From the NCBI RefSeq assembly GCF_004216955.1, contig NZ_SGXL01000001.1, positions 2,873,687 to 2,937,686 of the forward strand: a DNA stretch of 64,000 nt. Direction: 5' to 3'. Within the stretch, counting starts at the first letter, position 1, and each line of letters opens with the position of its first letter. This DNA is from Fictibacillus sp. BK138 (lineage in GTDB: Bacteria; Bacillota; Bacilli; Bacillales; Fictibacillaceae). The notes under the pieces were generated by a model. It was not told the DNA's origin, did no database searches, and saw only the letters and a program-made list of their open reading frames with translations. The position numbers and the translations under genes were made by a program. Below are positions 60,697-64,000 of the stretch, piece by piece.

Positions 60697-61563
60697 TTAA
60701 TATACCGATTCCCGGTATAACGGCATGGAACAGCAGCGAAATGATCCGCCGGATTTAATGATTTCTGAAATATCTACTTCTAGAATTTCATATCCTCGTT
60801 CCCTTAGAGCACTGTTAACATGTTTATTGCATGGAAGACTTAGAACTTTTTTGTTTCCGATCGATAAGACGTTCGTTCCCATCGTAAATTGCTCGTCTTT
60901 ATTCACTTCTATTAGTTCGAAGTGCGATGCGAGAAGCTTTAAGTCTTTTTCTTCAAATGCTTGCGGATACACAAGTGCTTCCTTTTCCGATAGTATGTTA
61001 AACACACAATCTAAGTGTAAATAGATAGGATCAAACGGAACAGCGATCACTTCCATATGTGGAAGCTGAGATTGCAGTTCTTGAATGGTTTCTTCTGAAG
61101 TCCTTCCGCTAACTCCAATATATACTTTATTGCCATGAACGATTACATCTCCGCCTTCGATTCGGTCGCCTTCGATTAAAGAGAGATTTACTTGATGCTC
61201 TAAAAGCCAGTTTCGGAGAATCTTCTCTTCACCATCACGAATGTTGCTTCCCATTCGTGAAACAAATACCGTCTCACCGATTGTAAAACCGATATCCCGG
61301 GTAAACACCTGTTCCGGGAATTTTTCCATTGGAGGAAGTTTATAAACATCTACCCCATGATTGGTCATCATTTTAACAAAATCCTGATGCTGTTTCATCG
61401 CGCGTTTCATGTTGATATTGTCTTTGGCAAAATGACGCTGTGTTTCATTGATGATCTCATCAATCTTCATATATCTAGGTTCACAAACAATTACTTTTTT
61501 TAGTGTTCCATATTCACTGTCACAGTTCACGAGCTTATATTCTCCTTTAATTACGGTAGCCAT
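60697..61563 (-). CDS. DDAH-like amidinohydrolase (YkgA type)
   Basis: 288 residues of the guanidino-group-modifying (arginine deiminase/amidinotransferase) superfamily. Visible active-site regions: QVFTRDIGFTIGE, RIEGGDVIVHG, IYLHLDCVFNIL (His) and SGGSFRCCSMPL (nucleophilic Cys). Family members hydrolyse arginine or methylated arginine to citrulline; B. subtilis YkgA is the closest named relative I can offer. Of two adjacent ATGs, the second (61563) has better spacing to GGAGG. Single gene. Confidence 0.83.
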   Translation of the reverse strand: MATVIKGEYKLVNCDSEYGTLKKVIVCEPRYMKIDEIINETQRHFAKDNINMKRAMKQHQDFVKMMTNHGVDVYKLPPMEKFPEQVFTRDIGFTIGETVFVSRMGSNIRDGEEKILRNWLLEHQVNLSLIEGDRIEGGDVIVHGNKVYIGVSGRTSEETIQELQSQLPHMEVIAVPFDPIYLHLDCVFNILSEKEALVYPQAFEEKDLKLLASHFELIEVNKDEQFTMGTNVLSIGNKKVLSLPCNKHVNSALRERGYEILEVDISEIIKSGGSFRCCSMPLYRESVY

Positions 61564-61697
61564 CATAATCCTCCATTTAAGGTATATATAATGCTCTTCC
61601 CTAAACTATCTGTACCGTAAACGTTTTTTACATCTTCAACTATTCTATTTTCATTTTTTCCAAAAATGGCTAAAAGTTATCTTATTTCATAAAAAAA

Positions 61698-61727
61698 CCA
61701 CCCGAGCAGACGAATCCACCCGGATGG
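61698..61727 (-). terminator. Terminator of the nucleotidyltransferase gene
   Basis: On the minus strand CCATCCG and CGGGTGG pair (one G-U) around a 16-nt loop, followed by seven T. Confidence 0.65.
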
Positions 61728-61758
61728 CTATCACTATTTTGTATGCATTTCTCATTTT

Positions 61759-62604
61759 TTATACCTTATTTTCAGGTCGAACAAAATCCATTTTTTCTTT
61801 GTATTCGTTTAAAAACGGTAGATGGGGATAATGCTTTTCCGCTAGAAGAAAAACCTCTTCGATTAAAAGCTCTAATTCCTGCACACTATTATGAGCATCT
61901 CCTAGATAAATAGCAGAAAATCTTTCATCCATATTTTTGGGCTTAATGGTAAAAATCTCACTATATTTATGTATCCATTTAAATGATGGATGGTGGATAT
62001 ACAATTTGTTCAGTCCAAATAACGTTCCCATCAATTTCTTCTGAACGGCTCCCATCAAATCATACAGCATCAGCCAGTCTTTCCGGTCTAATAATGCTTT
62101 GCGATTGTTCCATCTATACCAGAGCGCCAAGTTTTCCTCGATCATCTTTTCCGCAAGCTGATCAGGATAAATCTGAACTTTGTTTTTTAATGAATCGATC
62201 ACTGGATCTCCATATAAACTTTGTCCGTAATAGATAGAAGAGACCATACATTGTTTTCCGTAATCTATATCAAACTCATTCACCACATCGTTAATCCAAG
62301 TTTCAGCAGTACTTGTTAAAAAACTGCTGATTTCCAGCTTCACATTCTCAGGCGTTAAATAGCTCTCTGCCCATTCTTCCTCCTCAAATGGGTGGAAATC
62401 AATCACGGATCCATGAATCGTTTGAATGGGATGCATTCGGTCTTCATCTGTTGGAGACTCAGACCAGAAGATATTCAGCTCGATGTCTGAATGTTTATCT
62501 TCCCATCCTCTTGAAACTGAACCAGCCAATAATACCGCTTCCACATTACGATTTTCCTGATAGATAGATGCCATTTTTATTGCTATATCTTTTAATCCCA
62601 TCAT
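61759..62604 (-). CDS. Nucleotidyltransferase-fold protein
   Basis: 281 residues. The nucleotidyltransferase signature is near the N-terminus: LLAGSVSRGWEDKHSDIELN, with the acidic pair SDIE and a third acid in SVIDFHPFEEEEW. The C-terminal helical part is of the DUF4037 type. Relatives include antibiotic adenylyltransferases and minimal toxin-antitoxin nucleotidyltransferases, but no HEPN partner is adjacent. Target unknown. Of two adjacent ATGs the first (62604) has GGAG 7 nt upstream. Confidence 0.75.
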   Translation of the reverse strand: MMGLKDIAIKMASIYQENRNVEAVLLAGSVSRGWEDKHSDIELNIFWSESPTDEDRMHPIQTIHGSVIDFHPFEEEEWAESYLTPENVKLEISSFLTSTAETWINDVVNEFDIDYGKQCMVSSIYYGQSLYGDPVIDSLKNKVQIYPDQLAEKMIEENLALWYRWNNRKALLDRKDWLMLYDLMGAVQKKLMGTLFGLNKLYIHHPSFKWIHKYSEIFTIKPKNMDERFSAIYLGDAHNSVQELELLIEEVFLLAEKHYPHLPFLNEYKEKMDFVRPENKV

Positions 62605-62763
62605 GTATTCTCTCCTTATAAAAGGCATAACGGCCTTCGACTAACTCTTCAGCTCTCTGTAAGATTATCACAACAAACACTCTAGGAAAATATTACAATA
62701 TTTGAAAGGGATTTAGGTTTATTAAATAGAAAGGATTCTAATGAAAATAAAAGGAGACTATAA

Positions 62764-62982
62764 ATGATTCCTAAAAAAATCCTATATAAATATGTCGTAC
62801 TCATGATTCTTTGTGTTCCTGTCATCATTGCTGCAAAACTTGACTATCATACTTGGATTAATCACTTGCCTGTAGAACAGTTTGATTTTGGCAAAGCCTA
62901 TTTTACGGCGACGATTATTAGTCTTGTGATGTTTGTCAGCAGCATTAGAACACATAAGAATCCAAATAATCCTTCCATTTAA
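62764..62982 (+). CDS. Small membrane protein with two helices
   Basis: 72 residues; hydrophobic segments at about 10-24 and 46-60, polar tail. AAGGAG lies before the ATG at good spacing. No family recognised. It is 22 nt upstream of the GNAT gene, so the two are probably co-transcribed. Confidence 0.65.
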   Translation: MIPKKILYKYVVLMILCVPVIIAAKLDYHTWINHLPVEQFDFGKAYFTATIISLVMFVSSIRTHKNPNNPSI

Positions 62983-63004
62983 AATGCTCATAAAGGAGAG
63001 AAAA

Positions 63005-63553
63005 ATGTTAACCGGTAAAAGAATTATGTTGCGAGAGTTTGAAGAGGAAGATTGGAAAGCTGTACATAAATATGCTTCACAGGAAATTGTTTCTCAGTAC
63101 CAGCCTTGGGGACCAAATACCGAAAAAGAAACTATTGCATATGTTCATGAAGCCATGAATGAAGCAAAGATTAATCCCCGTGTACGTTTCGCTTTCGCTA
63201 TTGTGGAAACCCAATCTGAAGAAATGATTGGTGCTGGAGAATTATTTATTCGAAGCTCTACCAATAGAGAAGGTGAGATCGGGTATATTATTCATCCCGC
63301 ATACTGGGGGTCAGGTTATGCAACTGAAGCAGCGAATATGTTATTTAACTTTGGTTTTTCAACGTTAAGATTACATCGTATTTTTGCAACGTGCGATCCA
63401 AGAAATAAAGCATCAGAAAAAGTACTAAAGAAAATCGGTATGACTTTAGAAGGTAGGATTCGTGAATCTATTCTCCTTAAAGACGGATGGCGGGATTCAT
63501 TATTATTCGGTATGTTAGAACAAGAATGGTTACTAAAAAAAGGACTCGGTTAG
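63005..63553 (+). CDS. GNAT N-acetyltransferase, RimJ/RimL type
   Basis: 182 residues. RimJ/RimL signatures: GKRIMLREFEEEDWKAVHKYA at the start, EIGYIIHPAYWGSGYATEAANMLFNFGF in the middle and HRIFATCDPRNKASEKVLKKIGM at the end. Members acetylate protein N-termini or small amines. The ATG at 63005 has GGAGAG upstream; the open frame before it overlaps the small membrane protein gene and is not used. Confidence 0.88.
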   Translation: MLTGKRIMLREFEEEDWKAVHKYASQEIVSQYQPWGPNTEKETIAYVHEAMNEAKINPRVRFAFAIVETQSEEMIGAGELFIRSSTNREGEIGYIIHPAYWGSGYATEAANMLFNFGFSTLRLHRIFATCDPRNKASEKVLKKIGMTLEGRIRESILLKDGWRDSLLFGMLEQEWLLKKGLG

Positions 63554-63560
63554 GAGTCCT
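63541..63560. terminator. Bidirectional terminator
   Basis: AGGACTC and GAGTCCT pair perfectly and overlap the end of the GNAT gene; the T-rich and A-rich flanks let it serve both convergent genes. Confidence 0.75.
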
Positions 63561-63566
63561 CTTTCC

Positions 63567-64000
63567 TTATTTATGATGAAACGGACACTTTCCGGTAATC
63601 GGTTCAACGTCGTCCCCAATAAAATACTGCTTCCACTCTCTATGCTCCGGATCACCGTAATGGCTAATGTTCGGATGGGTCGGCAAGTTATCCCACTTCT
63701 CCACACGTTCACGTACTTTTTCACGTGACATGCTCCCTCCTGGGGACGTTCCTTCCAATCCTTCAAATATGCGTCTTGGCTGAAATCCGAGAACTAAGCT
63801 GTTTCCAAGATCTCTCGTTTTCCGCTGTTTATATGCTGGTGCGTTGCCAAACACAAAGTAAGGTTCATTATCCACTGAAAAAGCAAATAAGTGATGGTCG
63901 GGATCTTTCGGAATATGCTCGGGCCATGGCTGATCGTCAGTTTCGTGAAGATATTTAAGGATGTTCCAGAAATATTCTCTATAATACGGAATGTCCTTCT
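63567..64000 (-). CDS. YqcI/YcgG-family protein, 5' end outside window
   Basis: About 144 C-terminal residues; the frame continues past the right edge. The family is recognised from FGNAPAYKQRKTRDLGNSLV, FQPRRIFEGLEGTSPGG and the ending HREWKQYFIGDDVEP ... GKCPFHHK. YqcI/YcgG proteins belong to a haem-oxygenase-like group that includes N-hydroxylases of guanidino compounds (GntA). The role here is unknown. A GTG at 63875 is in frame but lies inside the conserved domain and is not the start. Confidence 0.78.
   Translation of the reverse strand, partial: KDIPYYREYFWNILKYLHETDDQPWPEHIPKDPDHHLFAFSVDNEPYFVFGNAPAYKQRKTRDLGNSLVLGFQPRRIFEGLEGTSPGGSMSREKVRERVEKWDNLPTHPNISHYGDPEHREWKQYFIGDDVEPITGKCPFHHK

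Noticed and set aside
61759-62604. MNT half of a HEPN-MNT toxin-antitoxin pair
   Set aside because: The protein is far larger than MNT antitoxins and no HEPN-type gene is adjacent.
1-64000. tRNA, rRNA or prophage genes
   Set aside because: No tRNA-like cloverleaf with CCA-end context, rRNA segment, integrase or phage structural gene was recognised by reading; a dedicated tRNA scan was not possible.

Overview
The window is chromosomal DNA of a low-GC, endospore-forming Gram-positive bacterium of the Bacillaceae. Evidence: strong GGAGG-type ribosome sites, frequent GTG/TTG starts, close relatives of Bacillus proteins (HelD, TopB, a Tat-exported PhoD, YunD-type nucleotidase, sporulation-type histidine kinases, AdaA) and CcpA (cre) sites. 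A Fictibacillus-like genome would fit, but that is a guess. No rRNA, tRNA, prophage, insertion sequence with a transposase or CRISPR array was found. Most genes lie on the minus strand.

Layout. 1-8 kb: end of a coiled-coil protein, small membrane protein, DUF4385 protein, the RNA-polymerase motor HelD, DinB-fold proteins, an isochorismatase-like hydrolase, a kinase-like phosphotransferase, a GNAT and a lipoprotein. 8.5-10.5 kb: an alkylation-damage operon adaA-alkA-ogt. 10.6-31 kb: two MFS exporters, topB, phoD, a VWA lipoprotein, an AlkD-like glycosylase, a PAS kinase, a CNNM/TlyC transporter, uppP, OsmC and small membrane proteins. 31-43.6 kb: M3 peptidase, YunD-like nucleotidase, a run of small metabolic genes (VOC, GNATs, sugar-isomerase fold, esterase, MBL), VanW, a ring-cleavage-type VOC dioxygenase, YnfA, and an egtB-egtD pair for ergothioneine. 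44-45.3 kb: DUF3817 and a manganese catalase.

45.6-58.8 kb is the most distinctive region: a complete meta-cleavage pathway for 3-hydroxyanthranilate. Read in transcription order it encodes an IclR regulator, a TRAP transporter (DctP-DctQ-DctM), an HpaB-type flavin monooxygenase (probably making 3-hydroxyanthranilate from anthranilate), 3-hydroxyanthranilate 3,4-dioxygenase, ACMS decarboxylase, a RidA-type aminomuconate deaminase, a semialdehyde dehydrogenase, then 2-hydroxypentadienoate hydratase, acetaldehyde dehydrogenase, 4-hydroxy-2-oxovalerate aldolase, 4-oxalocrotonate decarboxylase and 4-oxalocrotonate tautomerase. The predicted end products are pyruvate and acetyl-CoA. Two near-identical 17-bp palindromes (candidate IclR operators) and two cre sites lying inside promoter spacers suggest substrate-specific control plus carbon catabolite repression.

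59-64 kb: a second histidine kinase, a DDAH-like amidinohydrolase, a nucleotidyltransferase, a small membrane protein, a GNAT and a truncated YqcI/YcgG protein.

Two kinds of non-coding structure recur. One is a dispersed 80-240-bp element with GTTGCTTTT/AAAAGCAAC-like ends (seven copies, including a deletion derivative and a chimera; two copies sit inside the catabolic cluster). The other is four separate short arrays whose conserved cores recur every 20-21 nt, although the core sequence differs from array to array. A tiny promoter-peptide-terminator unit at 6.4-6.6 kb and a nested stem-loop at 31.4 kb are further candidates for undescribed elements.
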